Source: Hydrogenophaga sp. 2FB (GTDB taxonomy: Bacteria; Pseudomonadota; Gammaproteobacteria; Burkholderiales; Burkholderiaceae_C). From it: 64,000 bases of DNA. The first letter of the stretch is position 1; the number at the start of each line of letters is the position of its first letter. Made by a program: the position numbers and the translations under genes. The DNA is taken from the NCBI RefSeq assembly GCF_005503365.1, contig NZ_SCML01000001.1:1-64000 (forward strand), in the 5' to 3' direction. Positions 6,115-14,827 of this stretch are shown in pieces. The notes below the pieces were generated by a model. That model was not told the origin of the DNA and made no database searches. It saw nothing but the letters and a program-made list of their open reading frames with translations.

Positions 6115-6603
6115 GTGAACGTACGTTTTCCTCTCGTCATACCCTTTGCTGCGGCTCTCTCAGTTTGTTTGGCTCAAGCTTTCGAGATCAAAGGAATTAC
6201 TCCTGGGATGGACAAGGCCGAATTCGTACAAAAATTTGGGGAGCCACCTTTGCAGGGCTTCACCATTGCCGAAGTGCCCAGCAAGTACAAGCGCTTTGAC
6301 GTTTTCTTTGGGGAGGATGGCAAGCTGTCTTCACTCAACTTCTTTTTTGACTCGGACGACTTCGAGCACATGATGGACGCGGTACGTGAGAAGTATCCCA
6401 AGCTCAGATGTCAAAACTCAAGCGTGACGAACCTGTATGGCGCTCGGCTTACGCAGACCGAATGCTCTCTGGATGATCAAACGGGCAAGCTCACGCTCTC
6501 ACGTTTCGTGAATGACGTAAACACATCAAGCCTCTCGCTGTACTCCTCAAAAATGCTGAAAGAAATGGGGAGTAGACAGGTAAAGCGGAACAAGGACTTG
6601 TAA
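6115..6603 (+). CDS. Unknown 162-aa periplasmic protein
   Basis: GTG 6115, preceded by CGGAGA, gives an N-terminal signal peptide (MNVRFPLVIPFAAALSVCLAQA) that is cleaved before FEIKG. The mature domain begins 'EIKGITPGMDKAEFVQKFG', the common opening of small exported SmpA/BamE-like or DUF-type repeats. It has a predicted cystine pair (Cys in LRCQN and TECSLDD). The function is unknown. Its likely relatedness to the C-terminal domain of the lipoprotein at 2862-3854 is suggested by the same opening pattern. Confidence 0.65.
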   Translation: MNVRFPLVIPFAAALSVCLAQAFEIKGITPGMDKAEFVQKFGEPPLQGFTIAEVPSKYKRFDVFFGEDGKLSSLNFFFDSDDFEHMMDAVREKYPKLRCQNSSVTNLYGARLTQTECSLDDQTGKLTLSRFVNDVNTSSLSLYSSKMLKEMGSRQVKRNKDL

Positions 6604-6861
6604 GAGGGTCTTACTACGCTGTTGGCCCAAAATCGGCGGCTGCGCGCATGAGCCTGTGGGCTTTTACACCTGCTCTGTACGAGAGAGCATTGGGGCCCTC
6701 GGTGTTCGGGCGCACCAAATTGGGTTGAGGACTGGAGCGTTGTGTTGAATTTCGCACAGTGTGACCACACCCTCGCAGTTAATCGAGCAGCATGTTTGAG
6801 TCCCCTGCAGAAACATGGGGTGGGCTTGGTATCCTGAGTGAAAGTCAACCAGGGTCTTCAG

Positions 6862-7641
6862 ATGCGAAGCTTGAAAGCGGGAGTTTTCGCCGCGATGTTT
6901 TCCGGATTGGCGCTGCCAACGGTAGTCGCAGCCCTGGACTTGAATCCCCCGAAAGTAACAGACTCGACCGCGCGTAGCATTACCCTGCGCCAGATGCCCG
7001 GCTTCGAAGCGCGATGCTTCAAGAACTCGACACTTCGCCTAGACAGTGACTGGGCCAACCCAACGAAGGCCAGCAGTGACCATGTCACCAAAGTTGAGGT
7101 GCGGAATGGCGTCGAGTACCTCACCGTGTCAGCTAAGGTGGGCACAAACGCTCTCAAATTCCTGATGGAGCTGAATGCTGATGGAAGCATACGAAGGGTG
7201 CCTGCCCTGGTTGAAACCAGTATTCCTGGCTTCGAAAAGGAGTATGGGCCTGCGGTGTCTCAAATGATGACTCGCTTGATGGCGGGCATGGGCGATGGCT
7301 TCCTCGGTCAAACCCTTGAGGTCGGGAAGGACTACGGGGCCACGATGAACATCTGCACTGTGATGGGGGCGCAGTCCTCCTCTTCGCCGAAAGGGAAGAC
7401 GTTACTTGAGGGCACCCTCACCTACGCAGGACGGCCCGGCTTCCTCGTGTCCCAGACCTACGAACAAGAGTGCACAACCAACGGCGTACGCCTCTCTGTT
7501 GAGGGCAGTGCATGGTCGGTGTATGACCTCGCGTCAAACCTCGTTATGAGCAACGCTGGCAGCTTCGAACTGTACGCACAAGGGACCCGATTCCGCCGCA
7601 CGGAGGAGTTTCTTGAGTGCGGAGTTACCGAGAAGAAGTGA
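6862..7641 (+). CDS. Unknown 259-aa exported protein
   Basis: ATG 6862 gives a signal peptide MRSLKAGVFAAMFSGLALP, ending in VVA-A before LDLNPP. A longer GTG start at 6838 would hide the signal. The mature region contains four Cys (about 50, 166, 205 and 255 from this start) that could form two disulfides, and a beta-rich pattern (VEVRNGVEYLTVSAKVG, GTLTYAGRPGFLVSQTY). The family is not recognised. It is preceded by about 230 bp of featureless intergenic DNA and ends the rightward series of the island. Confidence 0.65.
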   Translation: MRSLKAGVFAAMFSGLALPTVVAALDLNPPKVTDSTARSITLRQMPGFEARCFKNSTLRLDSDWANPTKASSDHVTKVEVRNGVEYLTVSAKVGTNALKFLMELNADGSIRRVPALVETSIPGFEKEYGPAVSQMMTRLMAGMGDGFLGQTLEVGKDYGATMNICTVMGAQSSSSPKGKTLLEGTLTYAGRPGFLVSQTYEQECTTNGVRLSVEGSAWSVYDLASNLVMSNAGSFELYAQGTRFRRTEEFLECGVTEKK

Positions 7642-8006
7642 TAGCCAGGTCTTCGGCCAATGCATGCGCGCTTCTCTCCAAGCCACTTCAACGCGGCCGG
7701 GGTCTGCTTCATTGTGGGAAATCCATTCGGAGAAAATACCTCCGTACAGCCACCAAATCAGCGCAAAAAGGTCGCCTCGAGCTACTTCTTGCGACTGTGA
7801 CAGACCTTGCGTATTCCAGAGTTGCTGAGCAGCAGGTCCGGTCTCATGATCATGAAGTCCGGTGTTCAAGATCAACAGCGGCTACCTCGAAGTCTGCACT
7901 CGTTGCGTTGCGGTGAGCGCGGCGGCTAGACTTCGGCTATCGGCTCGATGTCGCCATTCATGCGTTGCGACTTCAACCGGTGAAGGACCGGCACGGGGTC
8001 CCTTTT
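7642..8006. other. Intergenic stretch, no gene supported
   Basis: About 365 bp lie between convergent genes. Open frames here (for example the minus-strand frame running to 7875) overlap the 3' end of the exported-protein gene and lack a ribosome site. Apart from a possible terminator at 7985-8007 I see nothing. Confidence 0.5.
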
Positions 8007-8007
8007 T
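7985..8007 (+). terminator. Possible intrinsic terminator for the rightward island genes
   Basis: GGACC pairs with GGTCC across a 7-base loop, followed by C and TTTTT. It abuts the 3' end of the convergent lipoprotein gene. Confidence 0.4.
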
Positions 8008-8441
8008 CATGCTCCGGGTTTGGTCACCGGCCAGGTACTGGTGGATGTCAGGTGTCTTGTCGTGCACGCGTCAAACGCCTCGATCTGGCTACGCGTGTTG
8101 ATCAATTTGGAGCCCTTCGATTCCCACAGCTCTACAGCGCCGTCATCCATTACGTCGGCACTCACTGAAACGAGGGTCGTGCCGACAAGCGTTTCAATCC
8201 TGTACCCCGCCGCCCGCCGATTCATACGGTGCGTAGAGTTCGTGAAAATGCCAAACGAACCGGCGAAGCCATCGCTTACGCAATCGGCAACTGCCTGCAC
8301 CTTTGACGCCTCGATTTTGCCGGCGCGCAGGAGAAAGAAACCGTCAGGGTCAGTAGTGCGGCTATGCACAGGGGTGTTGACCATGACCGAGCAGCCTGAC
8401 AGGACAGCCACGGTCAGCAAGATAAGAGGCGCTTTGAGCAT
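8007..8441 (-). CDS. Unknown 144-aa lipoprotein
   Basis: From ATG 8441 the protein begins MLKAPLILLTVAVLSGC, a textbook lipoprotein signal with Cys at 17. A longer frame to 8489 would put 16 residues before the signal and is rejected. The mature part is about 127 residues, beta-rich, with a conserved-looking RMNRRAAGYRIETLVGTTLVS stretch and two Cys that may pair. The family is unknown. It is the last accessory gene before the core-like aceA region. Confidence 0.65.
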   Translation of the reverse strand: MLKAPLILLTVAVLSGCSVMVNTPVHSRTTDPDGFFLLRAGKIEASKVQAVADCVSDGFAGSFGIFTNSTHRMNRRAAGYRIETLVGTTLVSVSADVMDDGAVELWESKGSKLINTRSQIEAFDACTTRHLTSTSTWPVTKPGA

Positions 8442-8739
8442 GAGGATGTTGCAATTTGTTATCGTTGTCGCATTTTGCTGGTAAAGCATTCCCGACGCTA
8501 CTGCCGCGTCGTCAACAGCTCTTGCCCGCTACCCTCACCATGCCTTAGCCTCCGCGCACGCTACGGCCAACATTCTGGAAAACAAAGCCGACAGTGACGG
8601 GCAGGGCTTGAACAAATCGAGCGGCCTGCCTGTTCAGCTCGAACCAGACTGCTGGTCAAGTTGTGCTGGACTGGCCGATCACGAACGACTGGAATACGCA
8701 GACCTTGGGCCAACAGCGTAGCAATTACCCGTCGTACAG
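8442..8739. other. Junction between accessory island and core region, no gene seen
   Basis: About 300 bp lie between the lipoprotein start and the aceA terminator. I found no frame with coding character, no tRNA and no repeat. Composition changes across this stretch from the lower-G+C island to the high-G+C core. Confidence 0.5.
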
Positions 8740-8764
8740 AAAAAAGCCGCCCCGAAAGGGCGGC
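8740..8764 (-). terminator. Intrinsic terminator of aceA
   Basis: Read leftward, a perfect 7-bp stem GCCGCCC/GGGCGGC with a 5-base loop is followed by six T, beginning 30 bases after the aceA stop. Confidence 0.85.
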
Positions 8765-8793
8765 CTTGTCTCCTCTGTTCAGTGAGGCGCAGC

Positions 8794-10125
8794 TCAGTGG
8801 AACTGCTCTTCCTCGGTCGAACCCGTCAGCGCCTTCACGCTCGAAGAACCGCCCTGGATCACCGTGGTCACGTCGTCGAAGTAACCCGCGCCCACTTCCT
8901 GCTGGTGCGACACGAAGGTGTAGCCCTTGTCGCGTGCGGCGAATTCGGGTTCCTGCACCATTTCCGTGTAGTGCTTCATGCCTTCGCCGCGGGCATACGC
9001 GTGGGCGAACTGGAAGGTGTTGAACCAGTTGATGTGGATGCCGGCCAGCGTGATGAACTGGTACTTGTAGCCCAGCGCGGCCAAGTCTTCCTGGAACGAC
9101 GCGATCTGCTTGTCGTTGAGGTTCTTCTTCCAGTTGAACGACGGCGAGCAGTTGTACGACAGCAGCTTGCCAGGGCAAGCGCCTTGCACGGCTTGGGCGA
9201 ATTCGCGGGCGAAGCCGATGTCGGGCACGCCGGTTTCACACCACACCAGGTCGGCGTAGGGTGCGTAGGCGATGCCGCGGCTGATGGCTTGTTCCAGACC
9301 GTTCTTGACGCGGTAGAAACCTTCCTGCGTGCGCTCGCCGGTCAGGAAAGGCTTGTCGTTGGCGTCGTGATCGCTGGTGATCAGGTTGGCGGCTTCAGCG
9401 TCGGTGCGGGCCAGCACGATGGTGGACACGCCCATGACGTCGGCGGCGAAACGCGCGGCAATCAGCTTTTCGCATGCTTCCTGCGTGGGCACGAGCACCT
9501 TGCCACCCATGTGGCCGCACTTCTTCACGGCGGCCAGTTGGTCTTCGAAGTGCACGCCCGCAGCACCGGCGGCGATCATGTTCTTCATCAGCTCGAACGC
9601 ATTCAACACACCACCGAAACCGGCTTCGGCGTCGGCCACGATCGGCAGGAAGTAGTCGATGAACTCCGGGCTGCCCGGCTCGATGCCACGTCCCCACTGG
9701 ATTTCGTCGGCGCGCTTGAAGGTGTTGTTGATGCGGCGAACCATGGTCGGCACCGAGTCGTAGGCGTAGAGCGACTGGTCGGGGTACATGGTTTCGGAGG
9801 TGTTGCCGTCGGCGGCGACCTGCCAGCCCGAGAGGTACACAGCTTCCAGGCCAGCCTTGGCCTGTTGCATGGCCTGTCCAGCGGAGATGGCGCCGAAGGC
9901 GTTCACGTAGCCTTTCTTCGCGCCGCCGTTGACCTTGTCCCACAGCTTTTCGGCACCGCGCTTGGCGAGCGTGTGCTCGATCTGCATGCTGCCACGCAGG
10001 CGCACGACGTCCGCAGCGGTATAGCCACGCTTCACACCCTTCCAGCGGGGGTTGGTCGCCCAGTCTTTTTCCAGGGCGTCGATTTGCTGCTGACGGCTCA
10101 GTTGTTCGGTCAGGGATTGGGGCAT
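8794..10125 (-). CDS. aceA: Isocitrate lyase
   Basis: The enzyme cleaves isocitrate to glyoxylate and succinate, the first step of the glyoxylate shunt, and is cytosolic. The protein has 443 aa, the usual bacterial length. The catalytic KKCGHMGGK loop lies at about 201-209 with the active Cys at about 203, and the metal-binding YPDQS and ADAEAGFGG motifs are intact. ATG 10125 is chosen because AGGAG stands upstream; a 15-codon longer frame lacks a ribosome site. It is monocistronic, closed by a strong terminator, and preceded by a region with two palindromic operators. With acs at the window's right end it supports growth on acetate or fatty acids. Confidence 0.97.
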   Translation of the reverse strand: MPQSLTEQLSRQQQIDALEKDWATNPRWKGVKRGYTAADVVRLRGSMQIEHTLAKRGAEKLWDKVNGGAKKGYVNAFGAISAGQAMQQAKAGLEAVYLSGWQVAADGNTSETMYPDQSLYAYDSVPTMVRRINNTFKRADEIQWGRGIEPGSPEFIDYFLPIVADAEAGFGGVLNAFELMKNMIAAGAAGVHFEDQLAAVKKCGHMGGKVLVPTQEACEKLIAARFAADVMGVSTIVLARTDAEAANLITSDHDANDKPFLTGERTQEGFYRVKNGLEQAISRGIAYAPYADLVWCETGVPDIGFAREFAQAVQGACPGKLLSYNCSPSFNWKKNLNDKQIASFQEDLAALGYKYQFITLAGIHINWFNTFQFAHAYARGEGMKHYTEMVQEPEFAARDKGYTFVSHQQEVGAGYFDDVTTVIQGGSSSVKALTGSTEEEQFH

Positions 10126-10442
10126 GTGAATACTCCTTGAGGTGAATGGGAGGGGCCGGCAAGGCTGCATGCAATCGCGATGCCGTTGGGATGACTTTAA
10201 GTCTTATAGAAGACTTTGAGAAGCTCTTATGTCTTATATAAGATAAAAAATTTCCTGTTTATTTTCAACGATCTTTTTATCGAATATCTCTATATGGAAA
10301 TCGATTTCTCACATTGAGAAAATTTCCTGCGGCGCAACAATTTTAGTTTTCATATTGCAAAACAAAAATCTCTCATACCGAAATGCTGCTCGGTGCGTCG
10401 GGCATGATGCGCTCCACTTTCGTGCACCGCTTTGAAAACACC
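10126..10442. promoter_or_regulatory. A/T-rich divergent control region of aceA and the EamA transporter
   Basis: About 315 bp without a gene, markedly A/T-rich at 10195-10380. It contains the palindromes described at 10199-10245 and several A/T tracts suited to promoters for both directions. Confidence 0.6.
10199..10245. promoter_or_regulatory. Two tandem palindromic operators upstream of aceA
   Basis: AAGTCTT-ATAG-AAGACTT (10199-10216) is a perfect 7-bp inverted repeat. TCTTATATAAGA (10232-10243) is a perfect 12-bp palindrome. Both contain GTCTTATA-N-AAGA in the same orientation, 30 bp apart. This looks like a dimer-binding site used twice. The style suits GntR/FadR-type regulators, but the regulator itself is not in this window. 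Confidence 0.65.
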
Positions 10443-11372
10443 ATGACTTCCCCGAACCGTTGGTGGGCCTACTCGAGCCTGGCATTGAGCATGTCACTGG
10501 TGGGCAGCTACGTGGCGCTCTCCAAGCCACTGGTGCTGGTGTTCCCCGTGTTTTTGCTGGCGTGGCTGCGCTTCGGCATCGGCGGCGTGGCGATGCTGAA
10601 CTGGCTGCGCAAGCCGGCGAACGAGCCGGTCTTGTCGCCGCGCACGCGCGCGCTGTTGTTCCTGGAGTCTTTCCTGGGCAACTTCCTGTTTTCCGTCTGC
10701 ATGTTGTTCGGCGTGAGCCTGACGACCGCCGTGGCCGCGGGCGTGGTGATGTCCTCGATTCCCGCTGTGGTCGCCGTGCTGAGCTGGGTGTTCCTGCGCG
10801 AACGTATTGGCTGGCGCAGCGCGGCCGGCATTGCATGCGCGGCCATCGGCATTGGTCTGTTTTCGCTGCAGAAGGTGGACGTCGGCGTGGGCGCCGTGGT
10901 CGACAACAGTGGCCCTTTCGGCATCAGCAAGGCCTTGCTCGGCAATCTGCTGGTGTTCGCTGCCGTGGTGTGTGAGGCGTCCTACGTGGTGATCGGCAAA
11001 TTGCTGACGGAAGGACTCGGCCCCAAGCGCATCTCGGCCATCATCAACCTCTGGGGTTTTGCGTTGGTGACGCCATTCGGTCTGTGGGCCGCGTGGCAGT
11101 TTGATTTTTCTGCGGTCGCCCTGCCCGTCTGGGGTTTGCTGGTGTTCTACGCGTTGGCCGCGAGCGTCTGGACGGTGTGGCTGTGGATGTCTGGCCTCAA
11201 GCGCGTGCCGGCCTCGCAGGCAGGTGTGTTCACGGTGATGCTGCCGATCAGCGCGGCGGCCATCGGCGTGCTGTTCATGGGCGAGCGGCTCACGGTGTTG
11301 CAGGGCATCGCGTTCGGCATCGCGCTGTTGGGTCTTGTGCTGGCGACCCTGCCCGAGCGCAAATCAGCCTAA
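10443..11372 (+). CDS. EamA-family (DMT) transporter
   Basis: This 309-aa inner-membrane protein has ten predicted helices arranged as two EamA repeats (about 12-145 and 165-300). The repeat ends carry the usual motifs SWVFLRERIGW and VLFMGERLTVLQ. DMT exporters move amino acids, metabolites or drugs out of the cell; the substrate cannot be told from sequence. ATG 10443 is preferred to the upstream in-frame ATG at 10383, because it begins MTSPNRWW just before the first helix. The gene is divergent from aceA and overlaps by 4 bp the 3' end of the opposite-strand gene. Confidence 0.85.
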   Translation: MTSPNRWWAYSSLALSMSLVGSYVALSKPLVLVFPVFLLAWLRFGIGGVAMLNWLRKPANEPVLSPRTRALLFLESFLGNFLFSVCMLFGVSLTTAVAAGVVMSSIPAVVAVLSWVFLRERIGWRSAAGIACAAIGIGLFSLQKVDVGVGAVVDNSGPFGISKALLGNLLVFAAVVCEASYVVIGKLLTEGLGPKRISAIINLWGFALVTPFGLWAAWQFDFSAVALPVWGLLVFYALAASVWTVWLWMSGLKRVPASQAGVFTVMLPISAAAIGVLFMGERLTVLQGIAFGIALLGLVLATLPERKSA

Positions 11373-12040
11373 GTGCACCACAAACCAGAGGGCCGGGTGA
11401 TGCCCATCCACAGTGCCCAACCCGACGTGGCCACCAGTGCCAGCCCGGCGAGGCGAATGCCCCAGCCTCCCGAGCGCGCGCCGCGCAGGCGCAGCAGCAA
11501 CCAGGGCCCCGCCGTCAAGGACGCCGAGGTGCCCAGCGCGAACAGCGCCATGGTGGCCGCGCCTTCCAGCGCGTTGGCCGTGAGCGACGCCACCAGCAAG
11601 GCCGAATACAACAAGCCGCAGGGCATCAGCGCCCAGCCCATGCCCAGCACCAGCGGCGCGTGTGGACCCAGCGCCGCCATGGCCGGCCTGGCCTTGCGCC
11701 ACACGCCCTGCCCCAGGCTCTCGATCCAGGCGGGCTGGCGCGCGCGCCACAGCAGCGCCATGCCCAGGAGCAACGCGGCCACATGGAACATGCTCCAGAC
11801 CGGCCGCAGCACCGCGGTGTTCGTGCCCAGCCACGCCAGACCTTGCACCGAGCCGGCCGCGAAAGCGCCGAACAGCGCGTAGCCCGTCATGCGGGCCAGT
11901 TGAAAGCGCAGCACGGCCTGCGTGCTGCGCGGGCCCGCCGCCCGACCGATGCCGGCGCACGCGGCACCACACATGGCCACGCAGTGGGGGCCGCCCACCA
12001 ACCCCATGAAGAACGCGGTGATGGCCATCGAGGTTTGCAT
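11369..12040 (-). CDS. TauE/SafE-like (DsbD_2-type) membrane protein, cbb3-associated
   Basis: A 223-aa protein with six predicted helices. The N-terminus carries GGPHCVAMCGAACAG, a Cys-rich motif in the first helix typical of the family found beside hemN, fnr and cco genes. Such proteins are annotated as sulfite exporter TauE/SafE family or cytochrome biogenesis (heavy-metal) proteins, and the Cys pair suggests copper or thiol chemistry for oxidase assembly. The start at 12040 is chosen because it places the first helix at the N-terminus; GTG 12046 is an alternative. It lies 14 bases downstream of hemN and is probably cotranscribed. Confidence 0.8.
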   Translation of the reverse strand: MQTSMAITAFFMGLVGGPHCVAMCGAACAGIGRAAGPRSTQAVLRFQLARMTGYALFGAFAAGSVQGLAWLGTNTAVLRPVWSMFHVAALLLGMALLWRARQPAWIESLGQGVWRKARPAMAALGPHAPLVLGMGWALMPCGLLYSALLVASLTANALEGAATMALFALGTSASLTAGPWLLLRLRGARSGGWGIRLAGLALVATSGWALWMGITRPSGLWCT

Positions 12041-12054
12041 GGGGGCCACCGCGA

Positions 12055-13434
12055 TCAGATGATCCGCGAGAAGCGTGCCCGGTCGCGATCGACCTGCAGG
12101 TTGCGGTCGAACACCATGGCAATCGCGCGCACGAGAAACCAACCCGTCTCGGTCACCTGCACGCCCGTGTCGTTCAGGCGGATCAAACCTTCCGAGGCCA
12201 GGTCCTCCAGTGCCTCCATCTCGCGTGCGAAGGTGCTCTTGAAGTCGATCAGATGCCCGAGTTCGATCGATTCGAACTGCACCTCGCCCTGGCACATCAA
12301 GGCCATGATGACCGTGCGCCGCAGCAGATCGTCGCGCGTGAGTGCGAGGCCGCGCACGATGGGCAAGCGGCCCTGGTCGAGCAGGTCGCGGTATTCGTCG
12401 AGCGTTTTGGCGTTCTGGCTGTAGGTGGCACCGATGCGGCCGATGGCGGACACGCCCAGCGCGATCAGGTCGCAGTCGGGCTGCGTGCTGTAACCCTGAA
12501 AGTTGCGGTGCAGGCGGCCCTGGCGCTTGGCCACGGCGAGGGCGTCGTTCGGCAAGGCGAAGTGGTCCATGCCCACGTACACGTAGCCTGCGCCCATCAG
12601 CGCGTCGAGCGAGCTCGCCAGCATGCTCAGCTTTTCGTTGGCGCTGGGCAGTTCAACCGCCGAGATGCGCCGCTGTGGCTTGAAGCGCGAAGGCAGGTGC
12701 GCATACGCGTAGAGCGCGATGCGATCGGGCCGCAGTTCGTTCACCTGCGCCAGCGTTCGCGCGAAGGACTCGGGGGTTTGCAACGGCAGGCCGTAGATCA
12801 GGTCGACGTTGACCGACTCGAAACCGATGCGCCGCGCCGCGTCAACGAGTGCAAACACCTGCTCCGCGGGTTGCACGCGGTGCACGGCTTTCTGCACGGC
12901 CGGGTCGAAATCCTGCACGCCGAAGCTCAGGCGGTTGAAGCCCAGGCGCGCCAGGGTTTTCAGGCGCTCCTCGGTCACGGTGCGCGGATCGACCTCCACC
13001 GAGTACTCGCCACCGGGCACGGGCGTGAAGTGCCGCCACAACATCGCCATGAGGTCCTGGAGTTCGGCATCGGAGAGGAAGGTCGGCGTGCCGCCACCCA
13101 GGTGCAGTTGCGACACGTTGTGGCCATTGCCGATGTGCGCGACCTGCAACTCCACCTCGCGCGCCAGGTAACGCAGGTACTCGGCGGCGCGAGAATGGTG
13201 TCTGGTGATGACCTTGTTGCAGGCGCAGTAGTAGCAGACCGACTCGCAGAACGGGATGTGCACGTACAGCGACAGCGGCAGCGCCATCGAACCAACCCTG
13301 CGCTGCTCCAGCGCCTGGATGTAGTCGCTCTCGGTGAATGCCTCCACAAACCGGTCGGCGGTGGGGTACGAGGTGTACCGCGGGCCGGGAACGTCGAAGC
13401 GGCGCAGCAGTTCCTCGGATATGGCGTGGCTCAA
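12055..13434 (-). CDS. hemN: Oxygen-independent coproporphyrinogen III oxidase (radical SAM)
   Basis: The enzyme converts coproporphyrinogen III to protoporphyrinogen IX without oxygen in haem synthesis, using a 4Fe-4S cluster and S-adenosylmethionine. The radical-SAM motif CESVCYYCAC is near residue 60, followed by GGGTP (SAM binding) and the family's C-terminal HemN domain. TTG 13434 is taken as start: GGAG lies upstream and the product begins MSHAISEELLRRFDVPGPRY like other HemN proteins, whereas the frame extended to 13530 would cross the FNR box. The resulting 459 aa is normal. It is divergent from fnr and likely FNR-activated, feeding haem to the cbb3 oxidase. Confidence 0.95.
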   Translation of the reverse strand: MSHAISEELLRRFDVPGPRYTSYPTADRFVEAFTESDYIQALEQRRVGSMALPLSLYVHIPFCESVCYYCACNKVITRHHSRAAEYLRYLAREVELQVAHIGNGHNVSQLHLGGGTPTFLSDAELQDLMAMLWRHFTPVPGGEYSVEVDPRTVTEERLKTLARLGFNRLSFGVQDFDPAVQKAVHRVQPAEQVFALVDAARRIGFESVNVDLIYGLPLQTPESFARTLAQVNELRPDRIALYAYAHLPSRFKPQRRISAVELPSANEKLSMLASSLDALMGAGYVYVGMDHFALPNDALAVAKRQGRLHRNFQGYSTQPDCDLIALGVSAIGRIGATYSQNAKTLDEYRDLLDQGRLPIVRGLALTRDDLLRRTVIMALMCQGEVQFESIELGHLIDFKSTFAREMEALEDLASEGLIRLNDTGVQVTETGWFLVRAIAMVFDRNLQVDRDRARFSRII

Positions 13435-13486
13435 AGTCGAATCTCCATCAAGGCCTTCACTGTGCGGCAGGCCTGCGCAAGAACCC

Positions 13487-13500
13487 TTGATCTGGATCAA
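13487..13500. promoter_or_regulatory. FNR box between hemN and fnr
   Basis: TTGATctggATCAA is a perfect match to the FNR/Anr consensus. It is centred about 60 bp upstream of the hemN start and 60 bp upstream of the fnr start, so one site could serve hemN activation and fnr autoregulation. Confidence 0.9.
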
Positions 13501-13553
13501 ACAGTGGTCGCATGGCGACCCTGACTCCACACCCAGAGGGGTATGCTCGCCCC

Positions 13554-14273
13554 ATGGACGCCCAAAGCATCAAAGTCGCCTGCTCGAGCTGCAACCTGCG
13601 CGAGCTGTGCCTGCCCATGGGGCTGAACCCCGACGAGATGGACAAGCTCGACAAGGTCATCTCCAAGCGCCGCCGCATCAAGCGCGGCACGCCACTGTTC
13701 AGCGTGGGCGACAAGTTCACGTCGCTGTTTGCCGTGCGCTCGGGTTTCTTCAAGACCTGTGTGACCACGGCCGATGGCCGCGACCAGGTCACCGGATTCC
13801 AGATGACGGGCGAGATCATCGGCCTCGATGGCATCGTGAACGACCACCATTCGTGCAACGCCATCGCGCTGGAAGATGCGGAGGTCTGCATCATGCCGTT
13901 CGACCAGGTGGAAGAACTCTCGCGCGAGTTCACCACGTTGCAGCACCACGTGCACAAGATCATGAGCCGCGAGATCGTGCGCGACCATGGCGTGATGCTG
14001 CTGCTGGGCAGCATGCGCGCCGAAGAGCGCCTGGCGGCGTTTCTGCTGAACCTCGTGCAGCGCTTGCATGCGCGCGGCTTCTCGCAGTCCGAGCTGGTGC
14101 TGCGCATGACGCGCGAAGAGATCGGCAGCTACCTGGGCATGAAGCTGGAAACCGTGAGCCGCACCTTCTCCAAGTTCGTGGACGACGGCATCATCGAAGT
14201 GAAACAGCGTTACGTGCACATCAAGAGCACGGACGGCCTGCGACGCATCGTCAATCCGCAGAACTGCAACTGA
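13554..14273 (+). CDS. fnr: FNR-type oxygen-responsive transcription regulator
   Basis: This 239-aa CRP/FNR protein senses oxygen through a 4Fe-4S cluster. Ligand cysteines are visible: C10, C13 and C19 in the CSSCNLRELC block and C101 in HHSC. The cyclic-nucleotide-like beta-barrel spans about 25-140, and the HTH_Crp domain about 165-230, with the recognition helix in LETVSRTFSKF carrying the E-SR residues that read TTGAT. ATG 13554 gives the standard N-terminus. It is divergent from hemN and faces the cco genes, whose promoters carry its boxes. Confidence 0.95.
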   Translation: MDAQSIKVACSSCNLRELCLPMGLNPDEMDKLDKVISKRRRIKRGTPLFSVGDKFTSLFAVRSGFFKTCVTTADGRDQVTGFQMTGEIIGLDGIVNDHHSCNAIALEDAEVCIMPFDQVEELSREFTTLQHHVHKIMSREIVRDHGVMLLLGSMRAEERLAAFLLNLVQRLHARGFSQSELVLRMTREEIGSYLGMKLETVSRTFSKFVDDGIIEVKQRYVHIKSTDGLRRIVNPQNCN

Positions 14274-14502
14274 TCACGCCGGGCTTGCTGATCAGCCAGA
14301 GCGTCAACGCACTCGAAGCCGCCGTCACGGCCCAGAACACGAAGAACGCCATGGTGTAGACCGCCTGGCGCGACGCCTCCACGGGCCGGCCTCCGCGCCA
14401 GTGCAGGTCGCTCGGGTCCACCATCGCAAACACCAGCATCTCCAGCACAGCCGCCAGCAGAAACGCCGGCCAGGCAATGCCCATCCATTGGCGCGCGCGC
14501 AC
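14251..14502 (-). CDS. Small membrane protein at the end of the ccoG-ccoH unit
   Basis: An 83-aa protein with two helices: IAWPAFLLAAVLEMLVFAMV (about 8-27) and, around 50-75, a second ending in LTLWLISKPG. GTG 14502 lies one base after the ccoH stop with AAGGAG just upstream, so translation is coupled. Its last 23 bp overlap the 3' end of the convergent fnr gene. No domain is recognised. Position suggests a role in cbb3 oxidase assembly or in cation transport with CcoG/CcoH. Confidence 0.65.
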   Translation of the reverse strand: MRARQWMGIAWPAFLLAAVLEMLVFAMVDPSDLHWRGGRPVEASRQAVYTMAFFVFWAVTAASSALTLWLISKPGVISCSSAD

Positions 14503-14503
14503 C

Positions 14504-14794
14504 TCAGCGCTCCTTCGGCACCATGGGCGAGGCCGCATGGTTGCGCGCCTGGTGGGCCGGCTGCATCCGGATGAGGGCATCGGCTTGCGCCTGCCCTTTC
14601 AATGCCAGCGCGGCCGCGCGGTCGCGTTCGAACACGGTCTTGTCGAGCACCGGGTCGGCGTGGTTCACCGCGATGAAGACGGTGATGAGGCCGGCCACCA
14701 CCACGGTCAGTGGGCCACCCACCACCAGCCACATGTGCGGCACACGCCACCAGGCCACTGTGGGCGTGGCAGGGGGAAACGTCGACGGGGTCAT
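14504..14794 (-). CDS. ccoH: CcoH/FixH-like cbb3 oxidase accessory protein (short form)
   Basis: A 96-aa protein with one membrane helix (about 20-43, MWLVVGGPLTVVVAGLITVF) followed by a periplasmic helix. It lies directly after ccoG, where fixH is found in fixGHIS operons. Typical FixH proteins are about 150 residues with a longer periplasmic domain; this one is much shorter, so the assignment rests on topology and position. CcoH stabilises the assembling cbb3 complex. Confidence 0.7.
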   Translation of the reverse strand: MTPSTFPPATPTVAWWRVPHMWLVVGGPLTVVVAGLITVFIAVNHADPVLDKTVFERDRAAALALKGQAQADALIRMQPAHQARNHAASPMVPKER

Positions 14795-14827
14795 GAAAGC
14801 TCCTTGAAATATTGGGGGGGCCTGGCG

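Noticed and set aside
7534-7875. 113-codon minus-strand frame overlapping the end of the exported-protein gene
   Set aside because: Overlaps a better supported gene by about 100 bp and lacks a ribosome site. It has a faintly protein-like Trp-rich middle, so it is noted but not called.
12253-13524. Long plus-strand frame opposite hemN
   Set aside because: Antisense shadow; hemN carries all family motifs and the plus frame would erase the FNR-box logic.
13435-13530. 32-codon N-terminal extension of hemN
   Set aside because: It crosses the FNR box and a Cys-rich stretch unlike HemN. TTG 13434 has a suitably placed ribosome site and the family N-terminus.
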